From positions 310,001 to 374,000 of the forward strand of contig NZ_CP137846.1 of NCBI RefSeq assembly GCF_033546815.1: a stretch of DNA of 64,000 nt, read 5' to 3'. Under the pieces are notes generated by a model. It ran no database searches. It worked only from the letters and a program-made list of their open reading frames with translations, and was not told where the DNA came from. Source of the stretch: Metamycoplasma subdolum. GTDB taxonomy: Bacteria; Bacillota_I; Bacilli_A; Mycoplasmatales; Metamycoplasmataceae. Position numbers and translations under genes: made by a program. Positions 22,896-34,514 of the stretch are shown here, piece after piece. Each line of letters begins with the position of its first letter. Position 1 is the first letter of the stretch.

Positions 22896-24111
22896 CTTTA
22901 AATACCTTCTTAAATGCGTTTAAACGTTTAATTAATTCTTTAGATAAAGTTACTTTTGGGGCTTCTGGATGCAAAAGTCAAGTTGCTGCAGCATGAGTTT
23001 CGGTAATTGGAATTAGAGGAGGTTCTTTTAGAAAGTCAATTTCCAAAGCATAGTCATTTCTAGGAGCAAATGGATCACCTAATGAAAGGTTTGACATATC
23101 AGGTGGTGTACCTTTAATGTTGTAAAGTTTTTCATCTTTATTTTCTGGTATTGCTGAAATTAAAGCTCAAGTATATGGATGGGCTGGTTCTGTGAAAATT
23201 TCTTTTTTAGTTCCTCTTTCAACAATTTTTCCAGCATACATTACGTAAATGTAATCACAGAATTTAACGATAACAGAAATGTTGTGACTAATTAAGATGA
23301 TTGAAACTTTCATTTCTTGTCTAATTTTTTCAAATAAAGCAAGAACTGATGCTTGAACAGTTGGGTCAAGGGCAGTTGTTGGTTCATCAGCAATAATTAA
23401 GTCAGGTTTTAGAGCAACTACCATCGTAATAACAATTCTTTGTTTCATACCTCCTGAAAGAGTGTGAGGATATGAAAGAAAAATTTTTTCAGCATCTCTT
23501 AAACCAAAAGTTTTAAGTAAATTGATTAAATAATCTTTTTTATCAGTGAAAGATCTATCTTTTCAGTCAGGATTGTTATTTAAGGCATCAAGTAGTTGTT
23601 TTCCGACTGTTCTTGTAGGATTTAAACTAGTAAGAGGATCTTGAGGAATATAACCAATTTTTGAACCGCGAATATGTTGCCAGTGACCTTCTCTTTTGAT
23701 TTTTGTAAGTTCTAAATTTCCAAGTTGGATTTTATCAGCGGTAATAATACCATTTTCATTAACATTGATAAGTGTTTTTGAAGTTACAGATTTTCCTGAA
23801 CCTGATTCGCCAACAAGACCAACAATTTGTCCACGATGGATGTCTAAATCTAATCCACGTACGATGTGAATTGTTTTTTTACGTCCAACTGGAAAAGATA
23901 CGTGTAAATTTCTAACTTCTAAAATTTTGTCGCCTTCTAAAGGACTAACTTCTCATCTTTTTAAGATAGAATTAATTTTTTCACGGTTTTTTTGAGCTAA
24001 AGAAACGTTTTTAAGTTCTTTAGTACTAATCACTGTGCTTTGACTATTTAATGAAATGTTTGAAGTTTCGTTTGAGGCTACATTGTTATTTTTATTATTT
24101 TTATTTTCCAT
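22882..24111 (-). CDS. oppD: Oligopeptide ABC transporter ATP-binding protein OppD
   Basis: This 409-residue ATPase has Walker A GESGSGKS (101-108), Q-loop PQDPLTSLNPTR, signature LSGGMKQR (218-225) and Walker B LIIADEP. The closing segment EPAHPYT is typical of the Opp/Dpp ATPases. About 60 Asn/Ser-rich and charged residues precede the ATPase core, longer than usual. The start ATG overlaps the stop of oppC as TAATG and follows GAGGAA. Together with OppF it forms the nucleotide-binding pair of the peptide importer. Confidence 0.95.
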
Positions 24112-25376
24112 TATTTCCTCTTTCCTTTAGAAAGTACTTTTGGATCTAATGCATCATGTACTCCTAGTGCAATAAATTGCAATGAAAGAGAGATAAATAA
24201 TAGGATTAATGCAGGCAATAATAAGATTCAAACGTTTGTTCCAGATTGTTCAATAGCTTCAAATAGTAATTGGCCAAGGTTTGTATCCTTTGTTTCTTTG
24301 AAAAATCCAAGGAAAGCAAGTGATGCAACAGAAACTATAACACCAGGAACACTTCTAACAAATGCAGTTGAAATTTTACCTAAAATTGCGGGTAAAGCAT
24401 GTACAAATACTTGACGTGAAGTAGATGCACCAATTGATTTAGCAACAGTAATGTATTCTTCGTTTTTAACAGTGATTACAAAAAGTCTAGTTGTATAAAC
24501 TGGTCAAGGTCATCCAATGATAATAAGTGAGGCTATTAAAGCACCGTCATTTGTTCCAAAGAATGAAACGAACATTAAAAGTCAAATTAAGTATGGAGGT
24601 GCTTGGAAAATTTCGATTATTCTCATGCAAATTGTGTCAAGCAATTTTCCGGCATGGAAACCTAAATAAGCACCAATTGCAACACCGATAAATGTTTGGG
24701 CTGCAACAACAATTAGAGCAATTTTAACGGCTCTTCAAGTTGCATACCAAGTAGTTGTTCAAATATCTGCACCAATTTGGTTTGTTCCTAAAATTGTTTT
24801 TAAAGGAACAATTTGGTTATTTAAAATGTCATTTACAACATCTTGAGTAATTGTTTGACCTGAAGCTTGTAAAGCGACAAGTTTTGAGTTTAAAATGGTT
24901 GCTGAGTATAGCTTGTAGCCATCATAAGTTAAGTTAAAGAATACTCCTGCTCCACTTTCAGAAACAGTATTTAAGAAAAAGGCATAGTAATCATGAAATG
25001 GACTTTTTCTTAAATTTTCAATATGTTTGTAAATTTCATCATCCACGGAGACGGCGACTGTTTTTAAAGGCCTTGATAATGGTGGAAGATATTCAACGAA
25101 AATTACATCACTAACTCTTCGATTAGGGGTGTAATTTCTAATGCCAGGTAATGGAATAATTATTGACATTAATAAGATTGTTATAAAGACTACTGTTGCT
25201 ATAACAACAACTGGGTTAGTAAAGAAACGTTTAAAAATTTCTTGAACTAATTTTTTTGGTTTACCAGCAATAGAAGAAACGTTTTGCTTGCTGCCTTCTT
25301 TAATGAAACTAAATTTTGTGGCAAGATCTTTACTTATTTTATATTGCTCATTGAATTCTTTAACACTCTGTGCCAT
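24111..25376 (-). CDS. oppC: Oligopeptide ABC transporter permease OppC
   Basis: This 421-residue membrane permease has a cytoplasmic N-terminus, a first membrane segment near residues 50-75 (VVVIATVVFITILLMSII), a long extracellular loop of about 170 residues, then the five-segment permease core with the coupling motif region EEYITVAKSIGAS. I prefer ATG 25376, one base after the oppB stop, because GGAG lies at proper distance; ATG 25391 inside oppB is the alternative. The extended first loop is larger than in most OppC proteins. Several UGA-coded Trp are present. It is in operon with oppB and oppD. Confidence 0.93.
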
Positions 25377-25377
25377 T

Positions 25378-26553
25378 TTATTTAACTCCATTTAAAATTT
25401 GTTCATTCTTCTGATTTTCATTTGCCATTTTTGCAAAACGTTCTTTAGCAAGTTTTCTTCTAATAAAGAAAGCCTTGATAAATCAAATGTAATTTCTTTT
25501 GTTAGTTTTACCATATTTAATACGTGGATCAAGTACAACGTACATAACATCAACAAATAATTCTACTAATAGTGAAACAAAAGTAAAGAATTGAATTGAA
25601 AACATTACAATGTTAATTTCACCATTTGGGAATGAGAAAGCAATAACTTGTGATGTACCTTTAATATTTCAGAAACGTTCAATGATAATTCCACCTGATA
25701 AAAGTCCGATGAAAGAAGGGAAGACTATAGCAAAGATAGGAATTGAAATGTTTCTAAAAACATATTTGAAAAAGATTTGTATATGACTTAAACCTTTTGT
25801 TTTGGCAATCAAAATATAGTTTGATGTTAAAACAGTAATAACTTGATTTCTAGCGTAAATTGTATAAGATGCGAGTGAGCTGATTGTGATAACTAAAATA
25901 GGGGGTAATAATGCAGCAAACACAACCCCAAAAGGTTGTGAGCCGTCCATTTCTGGAACAACTGGCAAGATCCCAAGCTTGGTTGAAATTGAAATTGCAA
26001 TCGGAGCGATTATAAATGAAGGTAAAGCGATGAATATCATAACGAAGACATTGATCGCTGAGTCAAATAGTTTACCTCTTTTATATCCGGCAAAAATTCC
26101 AAGTGTAACACCGGTAATTGATGAAAGCACAAAGGCTGGGAAAGTTACCATTAATGAATATTTAAGTGGTACAAAGAAAAGTTTTGGCATTGTATCGTAA
26201 TTAACTGGGTCAGGGTTATTTTTTGGATTAATAACAAATCCATAATCGCCTTTTAGAAAATTACCAATGTATCTAAAATATCTAACAATAGCAGGAATAG
26301 GTCCGTTATCAACTATGACTTTGGTTTCATCTAGAGAGATTTCACCATAACGAAGTCCATGTTTTATTTCAAGAATTTTAACAAAATCTTCATAAGAACC
26401 TGCGGGTTTAATTCCAGGTTTAGCCCATTGTTCATCAGCAAGAATTTCATATGCGTTTGGTCCAAAACTTGCGGTCAAAACGTAAGAAAGCATACTGATA
26501 ATAAGTAGGGTTAGTGCTGCAAAGCCTAATCTTTGTAATATGTATCGTGTCAT
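25378..26553 (-). CDS. oppB: Oligopeptide ABC transporter permease OppB
   Basis: This 391-residue permease starts MTRYILQRLGFAALTLL, the classical OppB/DppB N-terminal membrane segment. Five more hydrophobic segments follow the first extracellular loop, with the coupling helix ARNQVITVLTSNYILIAKTKGLS. The C-terminal tail after about residue 350 is basic and longer than usual. With OppC it forms the membrane channel for peptides delivered by OppA. It is separated from oppA by 79 bases without a clear terminator, so the five genes are probably one operon. Confidence 0.94.
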
Positions 26554-26632
26554 TTCAGTTTTTAATTTTAATAGATTTTTATATATAAATTGTAAATTTG
26601 TTTAATTTATTAATACCTCTTCCTAATTTTAG

Positions 26633-29374
26633 TTATTTTTTACTAATTTTTCAGTCTTGGAATAGATCCACTCCTGCACCAAAGTCACTTACAGTTGTAA
26701 ATTTGTATTCTTTACCTAACAGTATTGGTGAGAAGTCACTTCTACCAACTGCAGTACTATAAGTTCAGTTAACAGTTACATAAGTAGTTAATTCTTGAAT
26801 TAACTTAATTAAGTCAGTGTTTTGTGAATCTTTAACGTAGTTAAATCAGAAGTTTGCTGAGAATCCAAATAAGTCAGTTGAATCTTTAAATTCAATTGGT
26901 TTTCCGCCTGATAGTTTTAATGTTCAACTTTCTCCTGATTTTTCAAATTGGCTATTGACATGGGAAGTTGCATAGTCTTTAATTAGTGAGTGTGAGATTT
27001 TGTAAAGTTCAGCGAAAGGAACTGGACCTTTTACTGGGTGTTTTGATTCTCAATCAATCAATGCATCAGCAAGTTTAGCAATTTGTGGGAAAGTAGTTGC
27101 AAAATTTGCTGGTTTTTCTTTAGCAATATAAATTAATTGAGGAAGTAAACAAGCTGTTCATGAAAGCCCATCATAGCCTGAAGCAATTGAGTCAAAGTCA
27201 TAACCTCATGGAGCAATAGATTCACCGTTTGCTCCAAAGTATCTGAAGTTTTTGAATCTAATTTCATCTTTATTAGATTCTCAATCAAATTTAATTTGAA
27301 TTCTTTCATCTAAAAGTTCACTAATTGCTTTTGAAAGAGCTTCAGCAGCACTAATTAGAGTTTGTGGCGCGTTAGTGAATGGGAATCAGAATGTTCCTTT
27401 AACTACTTGTTGGTCTTTTGGAAGCCCGCTAAATTCTGGTTTTGCAAATAACTCATCTAGTAGTTCTTTCATTTTTGGTTTAATTGCACTTAGACCAGCT
27501 GACATTAATTTTTGAGAAACAGTTGAGTGGGCAGCGTGTGATTTTTCATTTTCGCTTGGGCTAATTTCTTGTCCAAGTTCAGTACCAAAATCAATTTTCT
27601 TACCATCTTTATCAATAGCAAATAATGAGTTGACTTCATCTGCATATTTATAAACTGTATCACCTGGTGTACCAATTCCACCTAATGAACCATCTTTCGC
27701 AAGTTTTGCCATTCAAGCTTTTCCAACACCGTTAGTTGCAAGTCCTTGTACAGCATCTCAGTCAATAGCAGCAGTTAACATAGTTCTGAATGAAAGTCCA
27801 GTTCCATTAATAAATGTGTTTGGTTTTTGTTTTCCTGCTTTAATATCTTCTAAGTTTGAACCTCAAACTAGAGTTGCATAAGCATCGTTAAATCCATAGA
27901 ATGATTTTGGATCAGCACTATCTGTAGGTTGAACGAAAGGTGTTTTTAATAATCAGTAGTGTGGGTGAGTTTTGTTTTCACCTTTAACATATTGAAGTCC
28001 AAATTTGTCTGGATTTTTTAAGATTTCTTGTTTTTGGCTTTCGTTTAGTTGGTTAAAACTAATTTGTGAAAGTTGACCTAATTTATATTTATCAAATACT
28101 CTTGTTTGATAAATTGCTGTATCAACTGGTTGAGATTGATAAATATTTTCAATTACTTTAACACTTTCTTTATCTTTAACTCAAGCTTGATCTCAGTAGT
28201 GAGGGTTTTGTTTATAAACTTCTTTTAGGTTACTCTTTTCTCTTTCGGCGTAGTAAGGACCAGTATATAGAGTGTGGTCACCTGAAATACCGTATCAGTA
28301 AACTCCGGCTTTGAAAACAGCTGAGTCTTTGTTAAGTTTATTAATTTCAGCTTTAATTGCTTCTGCATCAGAACTTGATTTTCCTAAATAGTTGTAAATT
28401 TCTTGTTTACCTTCTGCATTTAGTTTGTCAATGTATTCTGATGGAGCTGGATAAAAGTCTTGTGATAAACACATAACTTTGTCAAAGAATTGTCCAAGTT
28501 TTCTACTTGTTTTGTCATTTGATTCAAAGGTTACTGCTTTTCCTGTAAAGCCTGATGAAGCAGCAACATCTTGAAGAAATGTTTCTTCTTTATAGAATTT
28601 TTCTGAATCTACTCCGAAAACACCATATAGATATTCGTTAGCATATTCTTCTTGTGAAGTTAGGTAAACGTTACCTACTTTTTCAAATAGTTTGTCACGA
28701 ATTAATTTATCTGTTGCATCACTTCCACCAAGAGAATGTCTGGTTGAAGTTGTTAAAGTAGCAGTTCTAATTCATGAATATCAGTAGTCACGAGGTTTAA
28801 CAGTATAACCTGAATCTTTACCATCGCTTGTTACATATTTTTGTCCTTCACGAACTACAAATTGTACTTTTTTAGAATTTTCTAAATCTGTAAAGAATGT
28901 TGGGTTGTTTATTGACTTAGCATCTTTTGAAAGTAGTTGCACTGACATTGAGCTGTAATATCCATCAGCTCCTGGTTTTGCTTTGTCACTTGCTTCGTCA
29001 TTGTCATAAACTTTAACAGTGTTATCATCAAATGTTAAAACAATAGCTTTGGCACCATCAAGTCTATATTTTCATCAAGAAGGATCAACAATCTTTTGTT
29101 CACGGCCTTCAGTTTTAACTTGTGCTTGATTTAGTCCTTGTCTACGAACTAAAGCAGTTCCTGTTAAATAGTGTAAGATACCTGAAACGTATCCTCCGAA
29201 TGAACGAGATCCATCTTTAATGAATGGTGTATGAGATAGTTTTGAGTTATACTCAATAACAACTTTTCGATCTTCTGCTTGGTTTTTCTTAACACAAGAG
29301 CATGAAGCTGAAAGACTTGCTACTGCGAGCGGAAGTGCACTCAGACCAACAAGTCATAGTTTTGATTTTTTCAT
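26633..29374 (-). CDS. oppA: Oligopeptide-binding lipoprotein OppA
   Basis: This 913-residue surface lipoprotein captures peptides for the permease. The signal peptide ends in a lipobox (SLSASC, Cys25), and the start follows AAGGAG. The body is a large solute-binding protein of the OppA type, rich in UGA-coded Trp and Tyr, with segments such as NPHYWDQAW and the KLGQLS region typical of the family. It is longer than bacterial OppA (about 540), as in other mycoplasma OppA proteins, some of which are also reported as adhesins or ecto-ATPases; I do not claim that here. It is first in the opp operon. Confidence 0.9.
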
Positions 29375-29742
29375 TTTTCTCCTTATTAATAGCACAAAAT
29401 TGAATCTAATAGTAATTGCATACTAATATTAAAAATGTATTTCCAATGTAGATAATAATAATTAATATACAAATATAATTATAAGTTTATATATTAATAT
29501 AGAGACCAATTTGTGCGGTTTTTTTAATTAATTTAATTAAAATAGAGCATTTTTTACTCAAAATGAGCAAAAAATTGTTTGATAAGTTTTTTAAAATTTC
29601 TAATAGATTTTTTAAAGTTGTTTAATTTCTTTTTATATTAACTTTGAATTTAACGAAATTTAATAAAAATTAGGTTTTCCACTCCCTAAACTATTACTCT
29701 TGAATAAAATAAACGCTTAATTAATGATTTATTTTTATAAAA
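29375..29742. other. A+T-rich intergenic region upstream of oppA
   Basis: About 370 bases without a supported gene. It contains candidate -10 boxes for oppA on the minus strand (TATAAT at 29478-29483) and a weak A+T-only inverted repeat near 29560-29580. I see nothing else in it. Confidence 0.4.
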
Positions 29743-29910
29743 TTATCAGCGACAATTATTAACTCATGAAATAATAGCTTTTCCCGGTTTCATAATATTT
29801 GTCTTGCCATTAATTTCAAAGTTAATAATAGTAAATGCAAAAATAGCAGCCTTGATTGTGGCTGTTGATAACATATACATAGTTTTATTTACTAAGTTCT
29901 GTTTATCCAT
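29743..29910 (-). CDS. Possible small protein, 55 residues
   Basis: A short frame beginning MDKQNLVNKT with one hydrophobic stretch (ATIKAAIFAFTIINF) and two UGA-coded Trp near the end. A weak GGAAA precedes the ATG at 29910. I do not recognise it. It may be a real micro-protein or chance coding in A+T-rich DNA; the plus-strand frame over the same bases has only a TTG start and looks less likely. Confidence 0.3.
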
Positions 29911-30172
29911 GATTTTTCCATTTCTATGCTTAGAATTTTACCCTAAAATCACTCTTCATATGAAAAAAAGTATTTTTTTTGCTTTTTTTGCTTGTTTGTA
30001 AAAAATAAAGGATAAATCAAACTTTTTTAATGTTATATTTAGTTTTAATCTTATTTACACATTTGAAAGCTTTATTTTAATAAAGGAAACAATTAAAAAA
30101 AATTGGTTTCTTAGAACACAATCATTAAAAAGATATAATCATTATATGAGGAATTAGTAATGGAGGTACTCC

Positions 30173-31525
30173 TTGATACTAAAAGAAAAAATAAGTTTTA
30201 TTAAGGAAAATAATTTTTTGAAAAAGAAATTAGCAACTGATTTCTTTTTCTTGTTTTTTTCTACTTTTCTTTTCTTTTCAAGCTTGGCATTTTTGCTCGC
30301 TTTAAATGATGGCGATCCAAAGTATGTGCTTCAATTTTTTCACCCCAAAACAACTGGGCAAAAACTTTTTTGATTCATTTTCTTAAATATTATAAGCATT
30401 ATTGTGCTATTGTTTTTACCATTTTGATTTTTAAGTTCTTTAGCAACCATCTTGATTAATAGATATTTCAACTTTAATATATTTAGAGCTATCCATTGAC
30501 TCAAAATAAAACTAATCGTTACTTTTAAAATCAAGTTATATAAAGAATTTACAAAACCAATTAATTTGGAAAATGTTGAAGAAAAGACGTTTGTAAATGA
30601 TTTAGATAAAAATTATTTAATATTGCATGGCAGTAAAGCTATTAGTTATAAATATAGAGATTTTTGAAGAACTCCAAATGACTTAGATTTTATTTCTTAT
30701 TCAATTTTCTCTAATCTTGATAATTTAACTAACTATAAAAACTTAAAAATTGAATTTAAAGATAATATACTTGCAAAAATGATTTTAAATAAAACTCAAA
30801 TTGAAATTTTACTTTCAAAAACTATTCCACAAAGTTTTATTGAAACTAAAAAGAATATTAAACTTCCAAATATATACTGAATGATCGCTTCTAATATCCA
30901 CCAAATTTTAAAATATTTTCTTTTAGAAGAAAACAGCAAAGAAATTCCAAAAGAAAAAGTAAATAATAGTTTATTAGATCTTCTATTTCTATTAAGTAAA
31001 AAAGGTAACTTAAATATTAAAAAACTTCTTAAATTTATTAAATACTCATATATTTCAAATTTCTTTTTATCTTATTATTTAATCAACACTACATTTTATG
31101 ATTTTAGCGAAAAAACTCTTGAAAAACTGTTTAACTACTTAACTTTAAATATTAAAAATATTGAAAATTCACAAGAACTATTTTTCCTATTTGATATGCT
31201 TTTTGCCCAAATTAAAAAAGATAAAGAAATAATTGCATTATCAAAATCAATTTACGAAATAATACAAAATAAAGAAGAATTAGAACTTAAGTTTTTAAAA
31301 CATTCAACAGCCGAAAATAAGGAAATATCATCACTCCAACGAGTTTTCGAAAATGAAACACAGAAAAATGAATTTATTTATAGCAATTACAGTAACTGTA
31401 AATTTAAATCAAAAGCTATTATGCTGTTCTACAACAATATGCAAGATATTGCAAACAATAAACTCGATATAAGAAAACTACTATTACTTGAACTTAATAA
31501 AAGAATGGAGTTAACTAATGAATAA
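30173..31525 (+). CDS. Membrane-tethered nucleotidyltransferase-like protein (AbiEii-type)
   Basis: This 450-residue protein starts at TTG 30173, chosen because GGAGGT lies five bases upstream and no in-frame ATG is near. Two membrane segments occupy about residues 21-45 and 66-96. The segment that follows contains LHGSKAIS (from 151) and then NDLDF (170-172 being D-L-D), the G-S...DxD spacing of AbiEii/AbiGii-type nucleotidyltransferases, and an Arg between them. The rest is helical and Lys/Asn-rich. AbiEii toxins transfer nucleotides to RNA in phage defence or toxin-antitoxin pairs, but no AbiEi antitoxin is visible here. The next gene overlaps by eight bases and encodes a membrane protein, suggesting a functional pair. 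The assignment rests on one motif. Confidence 0.55.
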
Positions 31526-32000
31526 GAAAATAAAAATCATTATTATACATACTTCTATTTTATTGAGTTTACTTTTTCTTGTATTACTAACAACTTTTTG
31601 AAAATTAGCAGAAGATATTGTTATCCTCAAGCCTTATTCGCCTGGACAACCATTTACATATTATCTAGAAACAACTATGGGTGCTTTAAATTTTGTTTTC
31701 TTGGTCTTTATTGTTTTTTTATCAATATTCATAATAATAGAATTGGAAACTATACCAAACTTTAAAAAATATAGGATTTGGTATTTGACTTTGTCAAGTC
31801 TATCATTATTACTATTTATAGTATTCATATCATTATTTATAAAATCTCTTTTAATAACTTATGCATATTTAAATTTACTTTATTCAGTACTTAGAATAGT
31901 AATCTCAATTATTTTTGTTTCATTTATTTCTTGTTTCATTTATCAATTAAAGAAAAAAACATTATTCACTTTTTTCAAAATAAGCGAATTAAATTTATAA
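31518..32000 (+). CDS. Four-helix membrane protein coupled to the nucleotidyltransferase gene
   Basis: This 160-residue protein overlaps the preceding gene by ATGAATAA and has its own GGAG ribosome site, so translation is probably coupled. It shows four hydrophobic segments, at about residues 6-28, 55-75, 85-110 and 118-145, with short charged loops and a basic end. I recognise no family. Its fixed position suggests it works with the membrane-tethered nucleotidyltransferase, perhaps as an anchor or as the controlling partner. An intrinsic terminator follows at 32049-32076. Confidence 0.65.
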
Positions 32001-32048
32001 AAATCTTTAGTGTGCAAAATCGATGGGTTAAAATAAAGCAAATTAACT

Positions 32049-32076
32049 AAGGCAAGTCTAATCGACTTGCTTTTAT
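32049..32076 (+). terminator. Intrinsic terminator of the nucleotidyltransferase operon
   Basis: GCAAGTC (32052-32058) pairs with GACTTGC (32064-32070), with four T after it. Confidence 0.75.
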
Positions 32077-32225
32077 TACATTTTTTTACCACTTGATTGT
32101 TGATTTTAAAGCATTGAATTTTATTGTTAAATTGTCTTTTATTTTTGCATTTAATGGAAGGGCTCGTTTATTTAGGATTTGAAGTTATAAATTTAAAAAA
32201 GAAAAAAGTTTTTTCATTTTAATTA

Positions 32226-32234
32226 TGTTATACT
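32226..32234 (+). promoter_or_regulatory. Extended -10 promoter of a candidate small RNA
   Basis: TGTTATACT matches an extended -10 element. Transcription would start near 32241, with no coding gene on this strand before the hairpin and T-run at 32320-32352. Confidence 0.55.
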
Positions 32235-32240
32235 TTAGTT

Positions 32241-32352
32241 AGTTCAACTATTCGTAGTTGGATTTACATAGTAAATGTCTTATCCGAGTAATTTACTTTA
32301 CTTATTTCACTGAATAATTGAAAATAGGGGCTGAGGCGTCTATTTTCTTTTT
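32241..32352 (+). ncRNA. Candidate structured small RNA of about 112 nt
   Basis: Between a promoter-like element and a terminator there is no plausible reading frame but a series of hairpins. TTCAACTA-TTCG-TAGTTGGA is an 8-pair stem with a UUCG loop (32242-32261). ATTTAC-ATA-GTAAAT follows. The 3' end is GAAAATAG...CTATTTTC with five T (32320-32352). It does not show the marks of SRP RNA, RNase P RNA or tmRNA. The loop GGGGCTGAGGCG recalls thi-box fragments, but the rest of a TPP riboswitch is missing, and the downstream gene is on the other strand. Mollicutes are known to make small stable RNAs of this size, so a standalone regulatory RNA is the most likely reading. Confidence 0.5.
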
Positions 32353-32373
32353 GTTTTTAGGGTAAATTATTGA

Positions 32374-32412
32374 AATAAAAAATCATCACAATTTAAGTGA
32401 TGAAATTTTTAA
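32374..32412 (-). terminator. Intrinsic terminator downstream of rpmF
   Basis: TCATCAC and GTGATGA flank AATTTAA, with T-rich ends on the minus strand; it closes the ribosomal gene block. Confidence 0.7.
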
Positions 32413-32441
32413 ATTTATTCTTTATTTAAAAGCAAATTTGA

Positions 32442-32639
32442 TTATTTTGATTTGTCATTTTTAGCAACTTTAATGATTTTTTTGCCTTTGTAAAAACCAC
32501 AAAATTCACAAGCACGGTGAGGTAAGATTAATTGTTTGCAATTTGCACATGGAGTAGTCATATTTTCATCTAATGCGTGATGTGATCTACGTAATGCTTT
32601 TCTTTGTTTACTAGTTTTTCTCTTTGGTACAACAGCCAT
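32442..32639 (-). CDS. rpmF: 50S ribosomal protein L32
   Basis: This 65-residue protein begins MAVVPKRKTSKQRKALRRSH, the L32 hallmark. It has two Cys pairs (CANC, CEFC) that can bind zinc. A clear AAGGAG ribosome site precedes the ATG. It follows rplQ by 71 bases with no terminator between, so it is probably read as the last gene of the ribosomal block. Confidence 0.97.
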   Translation of the reverse strand: MAVVPKRKTSKQRKALRRSHHALDENMTTPCANCKQLILPHRACEFCGFYKGKKIIKVAKNDKSK

Positions 32640-32710
32640 GATATTTCTCCTTTTTTAAATTATTTTTAATTAAATTATTTAAGTAGTTTGATTAACTTTG
32701 TTCAGGTTAA

Positions 32711-33076
32711 TTAAACAAATGAAATAATAGCCATTTTAGCATTGTTGCCTTGTGCGTTTGCAATTTTTGTAATTCTAGTATATCCACCATTTCTTGTTTT
32801 GTATTTTGGTGCTAAAATGTCAAATAGATATTGAACAACATCTTTGTTTGCAACTTTAGAAGGAACGTTTCTTAAGTATTTAATTGCTTGTCTTCTGCTA
32901 GCTAAAGTATTAAGTTTACCTAAAGTAATCATTTTTTCAACTTTTGAGCGAATTCTTTTAGCTCTTTCTAAAGTGGTTTTAATTTCACCGTGAACGATTA
33001 AATCAGTTACTAAATTTCTTTCGACATGATTTCATCATTCATGGTTTCTTCTAAAAACTTGTTTTGGATTTGCCAT
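32711..33076 (-). CDS. rplQ: 50S ribosomal protein L17
   Basis: This 121-residue protein sits near the exit of the peptide tunnel in the large subunit. The start region [17 protein letters not shown] and the basic [18 protein letters not shown] segment identify it; two adjacent Trp are coded by UGA. The ATG overlaps the rpoA stop as TAATG, with AAGGAGAA inside the rpoA end, so the two are coupled. Confidence 0.97.
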
Positions 33077-34122
33077 TATTCTTCTCCTTTTTCGCTAGCT
33101 TCAATGTTTTCTTTTATTTCATCTTCATCAAGATGTTTTTCTTTTCAGTCGTGAATTTTTTGAATAATATCTTCAACTGATTTTTTACCTAAATTTTTGA
33201 TATTAGCTAAATCATCATCGGTTAATTTGATAAGTTCTTCAATTGTTTCATATCCTGCTCTTCTTAAAGCGTTTAATGAACGAATAGTTAAATTTAATTT
33301 TTCAATTGTTTGAGAAACTTGTTTAGTTTTTTCTTTCTTAACTTTGTTTTCATCAAATAATTCGATTGTCTTTTTAGCGTCAATGTTTCCAATAATTTGG
33401 AAGTGAGCAATGATTATTTTTGCAGCTTGTTCCATTGCTTCGTCACAATCAACGGTTTTATCTGTAACAAGTTCAATTCTAAGTCTTTCTTCGATTGTTT
33501 TTGAACTCGTGTTAAGTTCTTCGGTTTTGATTGCACATCTTTTTACAGGACTAAAGTCTGAATCGATTGCAATGAATTGTCCGTTTTTAATTTTTGATTC
33601 AAGTTTTGGTCCATATTCTAAAATAGTGTTTTTATTTTCTTCAAAGTCAATGTATCCACGACCTGTTCTTAAAAATAGATCAAACTCAAAAACTTGTTTT
33701 TTGGTGATTGTACAAATGTATTGATCTTTATTAATAATTTCTATTCCACCTGTAGTTAAAAATCCTTCAATGTCTGATGCAAAAATTTCACCTTCTTTGT
33801 TAGTTTTGAATGAAATTTTGGCAAGGTTATCTTTTCCAAATGCTTCTGGTGTATAAGTGAAACGAATTTTACGAATGTTTGAGATTAAAGTAATAACATC
33901 TTCTTTAATTCCTTCAATAGTTTCGTATTCATGTTTAACGTTATTAATTTTTATTGCAAATGGAGCAGCTGAGGTTATAGATGAAAGTAAGGTTCTTCTA
34001 ATTACTGTTCCGATTGTATTTGCGAAACCTCTCATAAGAGGTTCAATAATATAAACAGTGTCAAAGTCGCTTACTCTTTCGCTTTTAAGTTCTTTGTAAT
34101 TAATTTGCTGTATTTTTTCCAT
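33076..34122 (-). CDS. rpoA: RNA polymerase subunit alpha
   Basis: This 348-residue subunit assembles the RNA polymerase core. The N-terminal assembly domain contains MRGFANTIGTVIRRTLLSSI (about residues 30-49). The C-terminal domain has the helix-hairpin-helix element LTDDDLANIKNLGKKSVEDI that contacts DNA. After a UGA-coded Trp, an acidic tail of about 23 residues follows, and the gene ends by overlapping rplQ. Upstream rpsK is 15 bases away; ribosome site GAGG. It belongs to the alpha-operon part of the block. Confidence 0.97.
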
Positions 34123-34137
34123 TTTTACCTCGTTATA

Positions 34138-34512
34138 TTAAGCTCTTTTTAAGATTTTTTTAGGTGGACGGGTTCCGTTATGTGGAGTTGGGGTAACATC
34201 CTTAACTTCTTTAATTTGTAAACCACTTGTTTCAATTTGTTTTCTTGCTGTTGATTTTCCAGGGCCAACACCTTTAACTAAAATTGAAACTTCTTTTAAG
34301 CCAAATTCTTTTGCTTTTTCTAATGCTGCAGCGGCTGCAAGTCCAGCAGCATAAGGAGTTTTTTTCTTAGTTCCCTTATAACCAATAGCACCTGAAGATG
34401 ATCATGCAAAAACATTTCCTTTTAAATCTGAAAAGGCAACGATTGTGTTTTGATAGGTTGAGTGAATATGGGCAATTCCAGATGTAATAGTTTTTTTATT
34501 CTTTTTAGCCAT
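34138..34512 (-). CDS. rpsK: 30S ribosomal protein S11
   Basis: This 124-residue small-subunit platform protein has the conserved segments [35 protein letters not shown] and [13 protein letters not shown]. One Trp near residue 42 is coded by UGA. It lies between rpsM and rpoA, the standard alpha-operon order. Confidence 0.97.
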
Positions 34513-34514
34513 TT

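Noticed and set aside
32241-32352. TPP riboswitch, suggested by GGGGCTGAGG
   Set aside because: The second half of the thi-box is absent and no gene follows on that strand.
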